DNA of 64,000 nucleotides from Anaerohalosphaeraceae bacterium (GCA_035378985.1 DAOSUR010000006.1:62001-126000), one strand, 5' to 3'. Shown: positions 8,232 to 16,673, numbered from the stretch's first letter. Notes: generated from the letters alone by a model not told the origin. A program made the numbers and translations.

Positions 8232-9463
8232 CGTACTGTCTGTCCGTTCAAAACACGTTCCTTCAAAATCATTTCCAGCCGCTGAATGGTCTCCATACAG
8301 GCCCGGCTGTTGTGATACGGGCACTTCCACTCCGAAACCTTCGGCATGGACAAATCGGGCTTTCGCCGTGCATCCAGCTTCCAGAACCACTCGCCGTAGG
8401 TCCGGTCAATCTGATAATCTTCAATAAACCGCCACAGTCTCCACGCCGCCTCCAGATACTCCTGTCGGCCGCTCAGCTGACAGGCATTCAGAAAGCCGAC
8501 CACCGCTTCCGCCTGGCACCAGAAATGCTTTTCCGCATTCGTTCGGCCTTTTTCATCCCGCTCATACAGCACACTGCCGTCCGCATCAAGTCCCTCCCGC
8601 AAAACCGCTTCCGCAATCTCCAGCGAAACCGACGCGGTCTGCGGCCCCCGCTTTTCCTCCCCAAGCACCTGAGCCGCTCGGTACAGCAGCCAGCTGCCTT
8701 CAATATCATGCCCAAACGAAACACGTCGGGTCAGCCATTTCCAGTCCCGCTCAAAAAACAGACCAAAATGATGCGTCTGACCGTCGAGAATAAACCGCTG
8801 GAAAATCTCGAGAAGCTCCTCCAGCCGCCTGCCGACCTTCCCAACAGGCCGAACCGAATACAATTCCGTAAAGGCCTCCAGCAAATGCAGGTGTGCATTC
8901 ATCGATTTGGGGGCCACCAAATCCCCCTCACTAAGCTGCTGTTTGGCCGCCAGGGTCCAGTCCCGCTCCATCACCTCCCAATAGCCCTCATACTCTTGAT
9001 CCAGAGCCTGTTTCTCCAACCGCTCAAAAACCTCCATCGCCATCGCCAAGGCCTTCGAGGTTTGCGTCAAACGATAATACTCCGCAAGTCCGTAAATCAA
9101 AAACGCCTGCCCGTAGGTTTTCTTCTGCACCTGGAGCGGGCCTTCCGCTCCAACCTGCCAGTAGGCCCCTCCGTACCGTTCATCCCAGAAATCTCTTCGC
9201 AAAACCTCAAAGGCATCATGGGCCATCGCCTCACACCGGCTGTCTCCCAGAAAGCGAGCCAGTGCCGAAAAGGTCCACAAAAGCCGCGTATGGAGAATCA
9301 GCCCCTTCGGCGCTTTTTCATCCACCACCAAATCATTGCTCATCCAGCCGACAAATCCGCCGTTCTTGCCGTCCCGCAGATGCGTCAGCCAAAACGGCAG
9401 AATATTCCCGTTCAGCTCCTTCTCGACTTGCTTTAAAAACTGCCTGATTGTCGCTTCATTCAT
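8228..9463 (-). CDS. Cellobiose/mannobiose 2-epimerase (AGE family)
   Basis: A 411-residue cytoplasmic epimerase of the N-acylglucosamine 2-epimerase superfamily. It probably turns beta-1,4-mannobiose into mannosyl-glucose. The sequence is an (alpha/alpha)6-barrel type with the expected aromatic and histidine pattern: GGFVGW near residue 35, HTRLLW near residue 58, FGHDIEGSW near residue 250, and WCQAEAV and GEWFWKLD toward the C-terminus. It lies 12 bases after the symporter stop and overlaps the GH130 gene by four bases. Cellobiose epimerase activity cannot be excluded from sequence alone, but the GH130 partner and the mannanases favour mannobiose. Confidence 0.88.
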   Translation of the reverse strand: MNEATIRQFLKQVEKELNGNILPFWLTHLRDGKNGGFVGWMSNDLVVDEKAPKGLILHTRLLWTFSALARFLGDSRCEAMAHDAFEVLRRDFWDERYGGAYWQVGAEGPLQVQKKTYGQAFLIYGLAEYYRLTQTSKALAMAMEVFERLEKQALDQEYEGYWEVMERDWTLAAKQQLSEGDLVAPKSMNAHLHLLEAFTELYSVRPVGKVGRRLEELLEIFQRFILDGQTHHFGLFFERDWKWLTRRVSFGHDIEGSWLLYRAAQVLGEEKRGPQTASVSLEIAEAVLREGLDADGSVLYERDEKGRTNAEKHFWCQAEAVVGFLNACQLSGRQEYLEAAWRLWRFIEDYQIDRTYGEWFWKLDARRKPDLSMPKVSEWKCPYHNSRACMETIQRLEMILKERVLNGQTVR

Positions 9464-9475
9464 CGCTTCTCTCTC

Positions 9476-11296
9476 TTATCCCGCTGCAGGCTCAACAGAT
9501 TCCACTTCGTCTCCCAGACGATCGTACCAGTTCCGCTTCAGAAAAATCGACGTTGCCGCCAGCACCGCCCCTGAAATCCAGAATCCCTTCCAGTGCCGCA
9601 GCACAAAATAAAACGGCAGCGTGCACAAACTCAGTTGCCAGACAATCCCAACCGCTGCATTCACCATATCCTGCCGAAAACAGCGGTTCGGGACAAATGC
9701 AGGATTTTCCTCTTGAACAGCCCGCAAGACGGGTCCCCAGAATCCCCACGGACGCGTGCGGACATAAAACCGCTTCAGCACCTCCGGGCCATCCGCTCTG
9801 GTCATCAGAGAAACCCCGATGGAGGCCGCCAGACTGATGCCGAACAGAAGCGGGAACGTATACAAAGACGGACGCCCCGGCAGAATCAGCGGAAAGACCA
9901 GCGACGCCGCCAGTCCGGCCGCCATTCCGGCAAAATATCCATACCCGTTAAACCGCCACCAGTGCCACTTGAGCACATTCGGCGCGATATACCCGCCGTA
10001 CAGCCCCGCGACAATCCACTCACAGATCTGATGAATCGACTTGGCCGTAAATCCCACCCCGATTCCCGCCAGAACAATCAGCAGGGAACTGATATAACTC
10101 ATCCGAACCAGCCGCTTGGACGAAGCATCCGGCCGAATATACCGCTGATAAAGGTCTTTGACCACATAGGAAGCGCCGGCGTTCACCGTGCAGTCAAACG
10201 TGCTCATAAACGCCGCCAGCAGACCCGCCAGCACAAACCCCAACAGACCGCTCGGAACAAAATGATTCAGCACATACGGCATCACTTGTTCAAAATCCAC
10301 CCGCGAGCCCATCTCATTCAGCGTCTGCCGATAAAACACCAGCCCAAGCACTCCAATGGAGGCCACCATCAGATACCGCGGCACAAAGAGCGCCACACAG
10401 GTAAACCAGCTCATCAGCCCGGCCTCCCGGGGGTTCCGCGTCGCCAGAATCCGCTGCATATCATAATTCGGCGCTGGTCCTGCCATGCTGGCCGGAATCC
10501 CCTTAAAAAGCATCAGCAGCACAAAAACCGTAAAATACTCCCAGCCGTCCTGAGCAATCTTGGCATTGCCCGCCTCCAGCAGCCCTGACCAGTCCAGATT
10601 CAGTTTCCAGCCGAAAAACAAATCCGCCCAGCTGGCCGGAACAGAGGCCGCAATCTGACCGGCGGTCGTTCTCGTCATAGCAATCCAGGCAATACAGACA
10701 CCCGAGGCGGTCAGAATGGCGTACTGAAGCAAATCCGTCACCACCACGCTGTACATCCCGCCGGCAATCACATACACTGTCGTAATTCCCATCAGGACAA
10801 TCGCATAAACCGAAGGCGGCCAATCCCAGGGGAAAAAGACCGCGGCAAATTTGCCGATTCCCTGAAACGAATACGCCAGCATACTCACCACGCTCACCAG
10901 CGCAAAGACGACTACGCTTAAATGGGATAAAGTCGCCCCCGTTCCCTGACCGAACCGAAACCCAATCCATTCGGCCCCGGTCATCACTCCGGAACGCCGC
11001 AGCCATCGGGCCAGATAAATCATCAAAAATACCTGATTGAAAATCGGCCACAGCCACGGAATAAATACGCTTTTCATCCCGTAGATGAAAAAGAAGGTCA
11101 CCAGCCACATCGTGCCGGTTATATCAAACATCCCCGATGCATTGGCAATCCCCAACAGCGGATACGGTATCCGATTGCCCCCCAGAAAATAGGAATGAAT
11201 GCTCTGGCCCGCCCGCCGCGAGCACAGAAACCCGATTGCCAGCACGCTCACCAGATACAAAACAATTATGCCGATGTCAATTGCTGTAAACTTCAC
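9476..11296 (-). CDS. Sodium:solute symporter (SSS family), probable manno-oligosaccharide importer
   Basis: A 606-residue inner-membrane transporter with about 13-14 predicted transmembrane helices. The N-terminal helix and FLCSRRAGQSIHSYFLGG are typical of sodium:solute symporters, as are GPAPNYDMQRILATRNPREA and STFDCTVNAGASYVVKD in the core. It starts with GTG at 11296 and only a weak ribosome binding site is visible. Its place directly before the epimerase and phosphorylase genes suggests that it imports mannobiose or longer manno-oligosaccharides. The substrate is an inference, since family members carry many sugars. Confidence 0.88.
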   Translation of the reverse strand: MKFTAIDIGIIVLYLVSVLAIGFLCSRRAGQSIHSYFLGGNRIPYPLLGIANASGMFDITGTMWLVTFFFIYGMKSVFIPWLWPIFNQVFLMIYLARWLRRSGVMTGAEWIGFRFGQGTGATLSHLSVVVFALVSVVSMLAYSFQGIGKFAAVFFPWDWPPSVYAIVLMGITTVYVIAGGMYSVVVTDLLQYAILTASGVCIAWIAMTRTTAGQIAASVPASWADLFFGWKLNLDWSGLLEAGNAKIAQDGWEYFTVFVLLMLFKGIPASMAGPAPNYDMQRILATRNPREAGLMSWFTCVALFVPRYLMVASIGVLGLVFYRQTLNEMGSRVDFEQVMPYVLNHFVPSGLLGFVLAGLLAAFMSTFDCTVNAGASYVVKDLYQRYIRPDASSKRLVRMSYISSLLIVLAGIGVGFTAKSIHQICEWIVAGLYGGYIAPNVLKWHWWRFNGYGYFAGMAAGLAASLVFPLILPGRPSLYTFPLLFGISLAASIGVSLMTRADGPEVLKRFYVRTRPWGFWGPVLRAVQEENPAFVPNRCFRQDMVNAAVGIVWQLSLCTLPFYFVLRHWKGFWISGAVLAATSIFLKRNWYDRLGDEVESVEPAAG

Positions 11297-11439
11297 TTGT
11301 TTTCCCGTATCAATGCTTCAAAAAAAACAGAAAATCCCTCTCACCGAAAACAAACACGGAACTCCCTGCCCTGAGGACGGCTTTAACGAATCCTCCCTCG
11401 GCACCGGAAAAACCGAATAGAGCCCACGGAGGCAGCCGG

Positions 11440-12312
11440 TTAAAACGGCCACGAATAAATCAGCGTTTCCTCCGGCAGCACATTCTGAAGATGCCCGTCC
11501 ACAAACACCGCCTTGGAATATCCCAGATACCCGTCGGCATCCTTAGCACGATGAAAACTGCCCATGCAGTCCACAAACGTCGGCGGCACCTTATATTTTC
11601 CGCCTGCATTATCAATCGTGGCCTTCGCCGCCGCCGGATTGATGCTGTACAGCAGACAGTCATTCAGAGGCGTCTGCGAAGAAACCCGTACAGTAAACCC
11701 TGTATAAAGCGGACGCGGATTGGAACTGGGAAGCGTATAGGGGTTTTCCTCTCCGTACGCAAAGACCTGAGAGGGAGACTTCACCTGAGTAATCCTTCTG
11801 GCAAAGACAGAGGCCCTCAGATACCCCAACGGTCCCAAAAAAGGATTCTGAGAATACGTAAACTGCGGCACAACCGGAATCGCCGGATTGTGCGTGCCCA
11901 GCCCGCGGGCACAGTTGCTCTTCTGGAGGGCAATCCGCTTAAAGGCCGGACAGGCACGAACCCGATCATCCGTCAGATACCGGATAATCAGTCCATCCGG
12001 AATAATAGCCGCATTGTGCCAGACACAGTCAAAATTCATCAGCGAACTCGAACTGACCGGAAACGGACTGGCCGGGTCATTCCGCACCAGATTCATCAAA
12101 AGCCAGTCTTCTGCATCCGGAAATGTCCCGTTATTGTCATTGCAGTACGCAGTCATTCCAATCCCAAACTGCCGCAGGTTGTTCTCACAAAGAACCTCCT
12201 GCGCCCGCTCTTTAGCAATTTTCAAAGACGGCATCACAATCGTCAGCAGCAGGGCGATGATGGCAATCACCACCAGCAATTCAATTAAAGTAAATCCGTT
12301 TTTGCGACTCAT
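11440..12312 (-). CDS. Prepilin-type N-terminal, DGH-motif protein (first gene of the epimerase operon)
   Basis: A 290-residue protein with a type IV prepilin/pseudopilin N-terminus: a short basic leader, then GFTLIELLVVIAII and a hydrophobic helix. Near the C-terminus it carries VFVDGH, resembling the H-X9-DG region of planctomycete DUF1559-like proteins. The ATG at 12312 follows AAGGAG at good spacing; the frame also extends upstream to 12351. It is the promoter-proximal gene of the symporter-epimerase-GH130 set, with a 143-base gap, and has the LacI-type operator upstream. Its role is unknown. Placement suggests a pseudopilus-like or surface component used during mannan growth. Confidence 0.75.
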   Translation of the reverse strand: MSRKNGFTLIELLVVIAIIALLLTIVMPSLKIAKERAQEVLCENNLRQFGIGMTAYCNDNNGTFPDAEDWLLMNLVRNDPASPFPVSSSSLMNFDCVWHNAAIIPDGLIIRYLTDDRVRACPAFKRIALQKSNCARGLGTHNPAIPVVPQFTYSQNPFLGPLGYLRASVFARRITQVKSPSQVFAYGEENPYTLPSSNPRPLYTGFTVRVSSQTPLNDCLLYSINPAAAKATIDNAGGKYKVPPTFVDCMGSFHRAKDADGYLGYSKAVFVDGHLQNVLPEETLIYSWPF

Positions 12313-12374
12313 AACAATCTCCTTAAACAGAGCCGTCTTCCGTTTTCCCAAAACCCCTCTTCCTTACCAACTTC

Positions 12375-12425
12375 ACTATAGAAAGACGAACAAGTAATGT
12401 CAATAAAAAATATTTGCGTTAATAT
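12375..12425 (-). promoter_or_regulatory. LacI-type operator plus sigma70 promoter of the epimerase operon
   Basis: Read on the minus strand, the operator (12425-12410) matches the 3992 site at 15 of 16 positions. Six bases downstream is TTGACA (12403-12398), then a 17-base spacer and TATAGT (12380-12375). Predicted transcription starts near 12368. Confidence 0.78.
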
Positions 12426-12617
12426 TTGCCCTTCCATTTTTATTTGCCGCTCAGTTCCTTCCGCCGCCGGGGGAAAGCTTGTCTTTCTGACATCTTATAC
12501 TAAAACCTGCATTGCACGTAAGTAATTGAAAAAGAAAACATTATATATCTTTCCTTCTCAAAAAAACCGTTGTCAAGACAATACACCTCCTCTATGTCCT
12601 GATATATTGTTTCTCCT

Positions 12618-12637
12618 TTTGCGGTAAAATCCGCAAA
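12618..12637. promoter_or_regulatory. Inverted repeat upstream of the LacI-type regulator gene
   Basis: A perfect 7-bp inverted repeat, TTTGCGG and CCGCAAA separated by TAAAAT, lies about 95 bases before the regulator start codon. It differs from the ATATTTGCGTAAATAT operator but shares a TTTGCG half. It could be an autoregulatory site. Confidence 0.45.
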
Positions 12638-12730
12638 TTTCCTCAAATAGTTGTTTGCCAAAAAACGACAAATCGATAGGATATTCAAGAGAATCTGAAA
12701 TTCTGTACCCAGGAAGATATCCAAATTACA

Positions 12731-13765
12731 ATGAAACCGAGAACACAAGTCAGCTTAAAACAAATCGCCGCCGAAACCAACCTGTCTATTTCGACGGTCT
12801 CCCGCGTCCTGCGCAACAAAGGGGAAATCTCTGAAGAAACCCGACAAAAAGTCCTTGAGTGCGCCAAAAAACTCAATTACCGCCCCAATCTTCTCATCCA
12901 GGGAATCCAGACGGGACGAACCGGAAACATCGGCATTATGGTTCCCCCTTTCGATGAACACTGGTCCCGCGTTATCGAAGGCATTCACGATACCCTCGTC
13001 GAATACGACTATGCCGGGATTATGCTTTGGGACAGCTGCTTCGGCAAAATCCTCTCTCAGAAAGAAAAAGAAGCCTTTATGCTCAAACAAATGCACCGTC
13101 TCATCGACCGCCGGGTGGACGGCGTCATCCTCTGGCCCCGCGTCAGCGAAGTGTACGGAGCGCATCTGGATGAACTCGAATCCAGAAATCTTCCTGTCGT
13201 CACCATCGATCACGAACTGGATTTTTCAGACTCCGTCATCACGGATGAACGGCTCGGGGCTGAACTGGTCGCCCAGCACCTTTATCAGCTCGGCCACCGG
13301 CGAATTGCTCATCTGTCCGGCCATCAGGAGTGGACCTGGGCCAAACTCCGCCGTCGCTACTTCGAAGAAGCCCTCTCCGCCTACCCTGATGTCACCTACA
13401 TCCTCCAGGTCGGCTCCGACTTCGTCGAGGAAATTCCCCCGCTTATCCGCCAGATGCTCGAAAAAAAACCCACTGCCGTCTTCTCCTTCTCCGACTGGGC
13501 CGCATTCGAAATCTATAAAGTTGCCGCCGAAATGGGGCTGCGCATCCCCGATGACCTTTCTGTTGTCGGCTACAGCGACTCCAACAGATTCTCCCAGCTG
13601 ATTCCGCCCCCGCTGACCACCGTGCGGCAGAAGTCCCGCCAAATCGGGATTGAAGCCGCCCGTATCCTGATGGAGCGTCTCAGCGGCAAAGAAAAATCCG
13701 CCAAGCGGGTGCGGACAGTCATCGACTGCGAACTGGTCATAAGAAAATCCACACGCGCCATTTAA
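12731..13765 (+). CDS. LacI-family transcriptional regulator of the mannan locus
   Basis: A 344-residue DNA-binding regulator. Residues about 8-53 form the LacI helix-turn-helix (SLKQIAAETNLSISTVSRVL) with hinge region, and residues about 65-335 the periplasmic-binding-protein-like sensor domain. It is transcribed divergently from the epimerase operon and lies just before the alpha-galactosidase gene on the same strand. Three promoters within 12 kb carry near-identical LacI-type palindromes, and this is the only visible candidate to bind them. The effector is probably a manno- or galactomanno-oligosaccharide. Operators placed just upstream of the -35 box leave open whether it represses or activates. 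Confidence 0.88.
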   Translation: MKPRTQVSLKQIAAETNLSISTVSRVLRNKGEISEETRQKVLECAKKLNYRPNLLIQGIQTGRTGNIGIMVPPFDEHWSRVIEGIHDTLVEYDYAGIMLWDSCFGKILSQKEKEAFMLKQMHRLIDRRVDGVILWPRVSEVYGAHLDELESRNLPVVTIDHELDFSDSVITDERLGAELVAQHLYQLGHRRIAHLSGHQEWTWAKLRRRYFEEALSAYPDVTYILQVGSDFVEEIPPLIRQMLEKKPTAVFSFSDWAAFEIYKVAAEMGLRIPDDLSVVGYSDSNRFSQLIPPPLTTVRQKSRQIGIEAARILMERLSGKEKSAKRVRTVIDCELVIRKSTRAI

Positions 13766-13814
13766 AAATCTTTCTTGCTCTCTCCGGCAAAACTCGTTAC
13801 AACAACAAATGACA

Positions 13815-13826
13815 ATATTTGCGTAA
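13815..13826 (+). promoter_or_regulatory. Half-operator overlapping the alpha-galactosidase ribosome binding region
   Basis: ATATTTGCGTAA matches the left 12 bases of the locus operator, but the right half is replaced by the Shine-Dalgarno AAGGAG. It may be a weak regulator site or chance similarity. Confidence 0.35.
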
Positions 13827-13837
13827 GGAGTTTTGCC

Positions 13838-15013
13838 ATGAAAACTGTTCTCGCTGCCTTCTTCTGCGGTCTGCTGTCTCTGACTCAAGCTCAGAAATTT
13901 GAAGGGCTGGCCCCGACTCCCCCGATGGGCTGGAACACCTGGAATACCTTTGCCGGCAACATCAGCGAATCCCTCATCAAAGAAATCGCTCAGGCCATGA
14001 TTGATTCCGGAATGCAGAAGGCCGGCTACGTCTATATCATCATCGACGACTGCTGGAGCGCCAAAGAACGCGATGCCGACGGAAACCTCGTCGCCGATCC
14101 AGCCAAATTCCCAAGCGGGATGAAAGCCCTCGGAGACTGGCTTCACGAAAAGGGATTTAAGTTCGGCATTTACGGCTGTGCCGGACGAAAAACCTGCGGC
14201 GGCTACCCGGGCGGACGCGGCCATGAATTCCAGGACGCCCGAACCTATGCATCCTGGGGCGTGGACTATCTCAAATATGACTGGTGTGAAACCGGAACCG
14301 CCGATGCACGCGAAACCTACAAAATTATGCGGGACGCCCTCTATGCCGCCGGACGCCCCATCGTTTTCAGTATGTGTGAATGGGGCCAAAACAAACCCTG
14401 GGAATGGGCACAGGAAGTCGCCCACCTCTGGCGAACCACCGGCGACATCGGCCCCTGCTGGGACTGCAAACCCAAAAAAGAATGGGAAAACAGCATCAAA
14501 AGCATCCTCGACCGGCAAGTCGGTCTCGAAAAATACGCCGGTCCCGACCACTGGAACGACCCGGACATGCTCCAGGTCGGCTGTGAAGGACTCTCCCTCG
14601 AAGAATCCCGCTCCCATTTTACCCTGTGGTGCATCCTGACCGCCCCTCTCATTGCAGGCAATGACGTGCGGAATATGAACCCCGAAATTCGAGACATCCT
14701 CACCAATCGTGAGGCCGTCGCCGTCAATCAGGACCCGCTCGGCAAACAGGGCTTCCGATTCTTCTGTGCCCCTGAAAAAGAAATCTGGGCCAAAGAATTG
14801 TCCAACGGAGACTGGGCGGTCTGCCTGCTCAATCCCGCCAATCAGCCCGCCGAAATGACCCTCCCGTGGAATGACCTGACGTTCCTCAGAGGCACCTTCC
14901 GCGTTCGAAACATCTGGAGCAAAAAAGACCTCGGCACCACCGAAGAGATCTTCCGCGGAAAAATTGCCCCTCACGGGGTCGCCTTTTTCCGACTGAGCCC
15001 TATCACCCCGTAA
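13838..15013 (+). CDS. GH27 alpha-galactosidase, secreted
   Basis: A 391-residue retaining alpha-galactosidase that would remove galactose side chains from galactomannan. Residues 1-18 are a signal peptide (MKTVLAAFFCGLLSLTQA). The GH27 barrel follows: TPPMGWNTWN at about residue 27, the nucleophile D148 in YLKYDWC, and the acid/base region NDPDMLQVG at about residues 240-248. A short C-terminal beta domain completes it. The ATG at 13838 has AAGGAG at ideal spacing, so the longer frame from 13775 is not used. It sits 72 bases after the LacI-type regulator and may be co-transcribed with it. Confidence 0.93.
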   Translation: MKTVLAAFFCGLLSLTQAQKFEGLAPTPPMGWNTWNTFAGNISESLIKEIAQAMIDSGMQKAGYVYIIIDDCWSAKERDADGNLVADPAKFPSGMKALGDWLHEKGFKFGIYGCAGRKTCGGYPGGRGHEFQDARTYASWGVDYLKYDWCETGTADARETYKIMRDALYAAGRPIVFSMCEWGQNKPWEWAQEVAHLWRTTGDIGPCWDCKPKKEWENSIKSILDRQVGLEKYAGPDHWNDPDMLQVGCEGLSLEESRSHFTLWCILTAPLIAGNDVRNMNPEIRDILTNREAVAVNQDPLGKQGFRFFCAPEKEIWAKELSNGDWAVCLLNPANQPAEMTLPWNDLTFLRGTFRVRNIWSKKDLGTTEEIFRGKIAPHGVAFFRLSPITP

Positions 15014-15031
15014 ATTCATACGGACAAAAGA

Positions 15032-15910
15032 TTATTTCGTATTTCTGCCGGGAATATAGCCTCGGACAAGAAACTTATAATCATCCGAGTTTGTATTCGT
15101 ATAGGAAAACCAGGTCCGTTTCGGATCGGCTGCTGCGGCAATAATATCCGGGTCTGTCCAGGTATGAATCTCCCCGTGCCCGTCTGCATAGCCGAAGCCG
15201 CTGCGTTTGCGATGCCAAATCGCCAGCGTATCACTCTGCGGCGGCATCCGCTCCATCAAAAAGTTCCAGCTGCCCATCAGCCAGCCCCGGTTATCCGTGG
15301 ATTCAATAAAAACAAACTTTGAACCCGGCAGAACAATGTCCGTCATCTTTTTGACAGCCCGCCGGTCATTGGTCGGGTTCCACGCATTCAGCATATCCGA
15401 AACGGAATAACTGCAGTAGGAATAATTGTCCGGATACGGATTGGCATCCTGACCGCTCAGCCCGTTCGGCACCAGAATTCGGCTCAAATCCCCCGGACAA
15501 TGGTAGGCCGTCGGGTCGCCCACATAATCAAAAAGAGCCCCTCGCATAATCCCCAGCTTCTTATGCTCCAGGGTAGGAGGACAAGGGGCCTGCGACGGCT
15601 CCCCCATATAATGATAGGTTTCATCCTGCGGGCAGTCCACCCAATACGGCGGACGGTTCCCGAGGGTTCTCAAATCCAGCCCCTGCTGACCGGGATAACG
15701 GGGAACATCTCCATTCACCAGCTTGGACTGATTATTGTTCGCATAGGAATGATAGGCCTTCGAAAGTCCATTCAGGTTCGCCAGGCAAACCGCCATATGC
15801 GCCTGTATCCTTGCCCCCTTCAAGGCGGGAATAAGAATCGAAACCAGAAGCGACAGGATGGCAATCACTACCAGCAATTCGATCAGCGTAAATGCCGTCC
15901 GAATCTTCAT
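15032..15910 (-). CDS. Prepilin-type N-terminal, DGH-motif protein
   Basis: A 292-residue protein of the planctomycete prepilin-like group. The N-terminus reads AFTLIELLVVIAILSLL, and YADGH lies about 50 residues from the end. The ATG at 15910 follows AGGGG and gives a short basic leader; a frame from 15943 exists but is less typical. It converges with the alpha-galactosidase gene and has its own LacI-type operator and promoter upstream. It is therefore likely to be co-regulated with the mannan genes, though its function is unknown. Confidence 0.75.
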   Translation of the reverse strand: MKIRTAFTLIELLVVIAILSLLVSILIPALKGARIQAHMAVCLANLNGLSKAYHSYANNNQSKLVNGDVPRYPGQQGLDLRTLGNRPPYWVDCPQDETYHYMGEPSQAPCPPTLEHKKLGIMRGALFDYVGDPTAYHCPGDLSRILVPNGLSGQDANPYPDNYSYCSYSVSDMLNAWNPTNDRRAVKKMTDIVLPGSKFVFIESTDNRGWLMGSWNFLMERMPPQSDTLAIWHRKRSGFGYADGHGEIHTWTDPDIIAAAADPKRTWFSYTNTNSDDYKFLVRGYIPGRNTK

Positions 15911-15957
15911 ATCTACCCCTTTCCCGCTCAGTCGCTTCCTCATCTCCTGCAGGATTC

Positions 15958-16007
15958 ACTTTACACAGACCGAAAGAAAAAATTAATAATAATATTTGCG
16001 AAAATAC
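15958..16007 (-). promoter_or_regulatory. LacI-type operator plus promoter of the prepilin-like gene
   Basis: On the minus strand the operator (16007-15992) is a slightly degenerate copy of the locus palindrome. Five bases downstream comes TTAATT (15986-15981), a 17-base spacer and TAAAGT (15963-15958). The placement matches the two other operator-promoter units. Confidence 0.65.
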
Positions 16008-16033
16008 TTGCACTAAAAAATTTTTCGCTTCCC

Positions 16034-16062
16034 TTGCCCCAACTCAAATCCTTCCCTATAAT
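16034..16062 (+). promoter_or_regulatory. Promoter of the superoxide reductase gene
   Basis: TTGCCC (16034-16039), a 17-base spacer and TATAAT (16057-16062). Predicted transcription starts near 16069, leaving a short leader with AAAGGA before the ATG at 16117. Confidence 0.65.
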
Positions 16063-16116
16063 ATCTCCAATTCGTACCGGAACCGGAGAAAACGTTTTTC
16101 AAGAAAGGATTCACAG

Positions 16117-16512
16117 ATGGCACGCCTGACCGAACAAGTCCAAACCGCCGATTGGAAAAGCGAAAAGCATGTTCCTGTAATCGAAGCCCCGGACAAGGTC
16201 AAAGCAGACGAAATCTTCCGTGTCACCGTCAGCATCGGAAAAGAAATTGCCCACCCGAATAAAACCGAACACCATATCCGGTGGATTTCCCTCTATTATC
16301 AGGAAAATGGCGGAAAATACCCCCGCCAGGCAGCCCATGTTGAGTTTACCTGCCATGGCGAATCCATCGAAGGTCCGGACAAAGGCCCCCTGTTCACGCA
16401 CCACGAAGCAACGGCCGCTTTGAAGATTTCCAAGTCCGGCACGCTTTACGCTCTGGCCTACTGCAACATTCACGGACTCTGGCAGTCAGAAAAACCCATA
16501 ACGGTCGTCTAA
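16117..16512 (+). CDS. Superoxide reductase (desulfoferrodoxin/neelaredoxin type)
   Basis: A 131-residue cytoplasmic iron enzyme that reduces superoxide to hydrogen peroxide, typical of anaerobes. The single iron site can be read: the EKH segment (E16, K17, H18), H46, H52, then C116 and H119 in YCNIHGLW. There is no N-terminal rubredoxin-like domain, so this is the one-iron class. The ATG at 16117 follows AAAGGA; a longer upstream frame from 15892 is not needed. It has its own promoter and a terminator downstream. The neighbours give no functional link. Confidence 0.9.
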   Translation: MARLTEQVQTADWKSEKHVPVIEAPDKVKADEIFRVTVSIGKEIAHPNKTEHHIRWISLYYQENGGKYPRQAAHVEFTCHGESIEGPDKGPLFTHHEATAALKISKSGTLYALAYCNIHGLWQSEKPITVV

Positions 16513-16550
16513 AGAGCCGCTTTCCTTTCTAAAAGAGACTCAAGCAGGGA

Positions 16551-16587
16551 TTCTCTGGTTGACAATCAGAGAAAATATCGATACTTT
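16551..16587 (+). promoter_or_regulatory. Promoter with inverted repeat before the idh-LPS operon
   Basis: TTGACA (16559-16564), a 17-base spacer and TACTTT (16582-16587) form a promoter-like pair. A 7-bp inverted repeat (16551-16557 with 16567-16573) encloses the -35 box and could be an operator. The predicted start lies only a few bases before the terminator hairpin at 16597. Confidence 0.45.
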
Positions 16588-16596
16588 TTTCACTTT

Positions 16597-16622
16597 ACGG
16601 CCTCTTCAGGCCGTTTTCTCTT
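16597..16622 (+). terminator. Rho-independent terminator after the superoxide reductase gene
   Basis: A perfect 7-bp stem ACGGCCT/AGGCCGT with loop CTTC (16597-16614) is followed by a T-rich tail. It lies 85 bases after the superoxide reductase stop. Confidence 0.75.
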
Positions 16623-16673
16623 TGCATCCAGATTTACAGAATAGGTTCAACGATTAAAAATAGGGAGTTTCGA

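Larger units (their letters stand above)
12313..12730. promoter_or_regulatory. Intergenic region between the epimerase operon and the LacI-type regulator
   Basis: This 418-base region contains the minus-strand operator and promoter (12375-12425) and a separate inverted repeat before the regulator gene (12618-12637). Nothing else was recognised. The regulator ATG at 12731 has only a distant AGGAAG about 14 bases upstream. Confidence 0.55.

Noticed and set aside
13815..13830. A fourth full LacI-type operator before the alpha-galactosidase gene
   Set aside because: Only the left 12 bases match. The right half is the ribosome binding site and no promoter with the common geometry follows, so it is listed only as a weak half-site.
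13226..15019. A long open frame antisense to the LacI-type regulator and the alpha-galactosidase
   Set aside because: Both plus-strand genes have clear catalytic or DNA-binding motifs. The antisense frame has no recognisable domain and arises from GC-biased codons.
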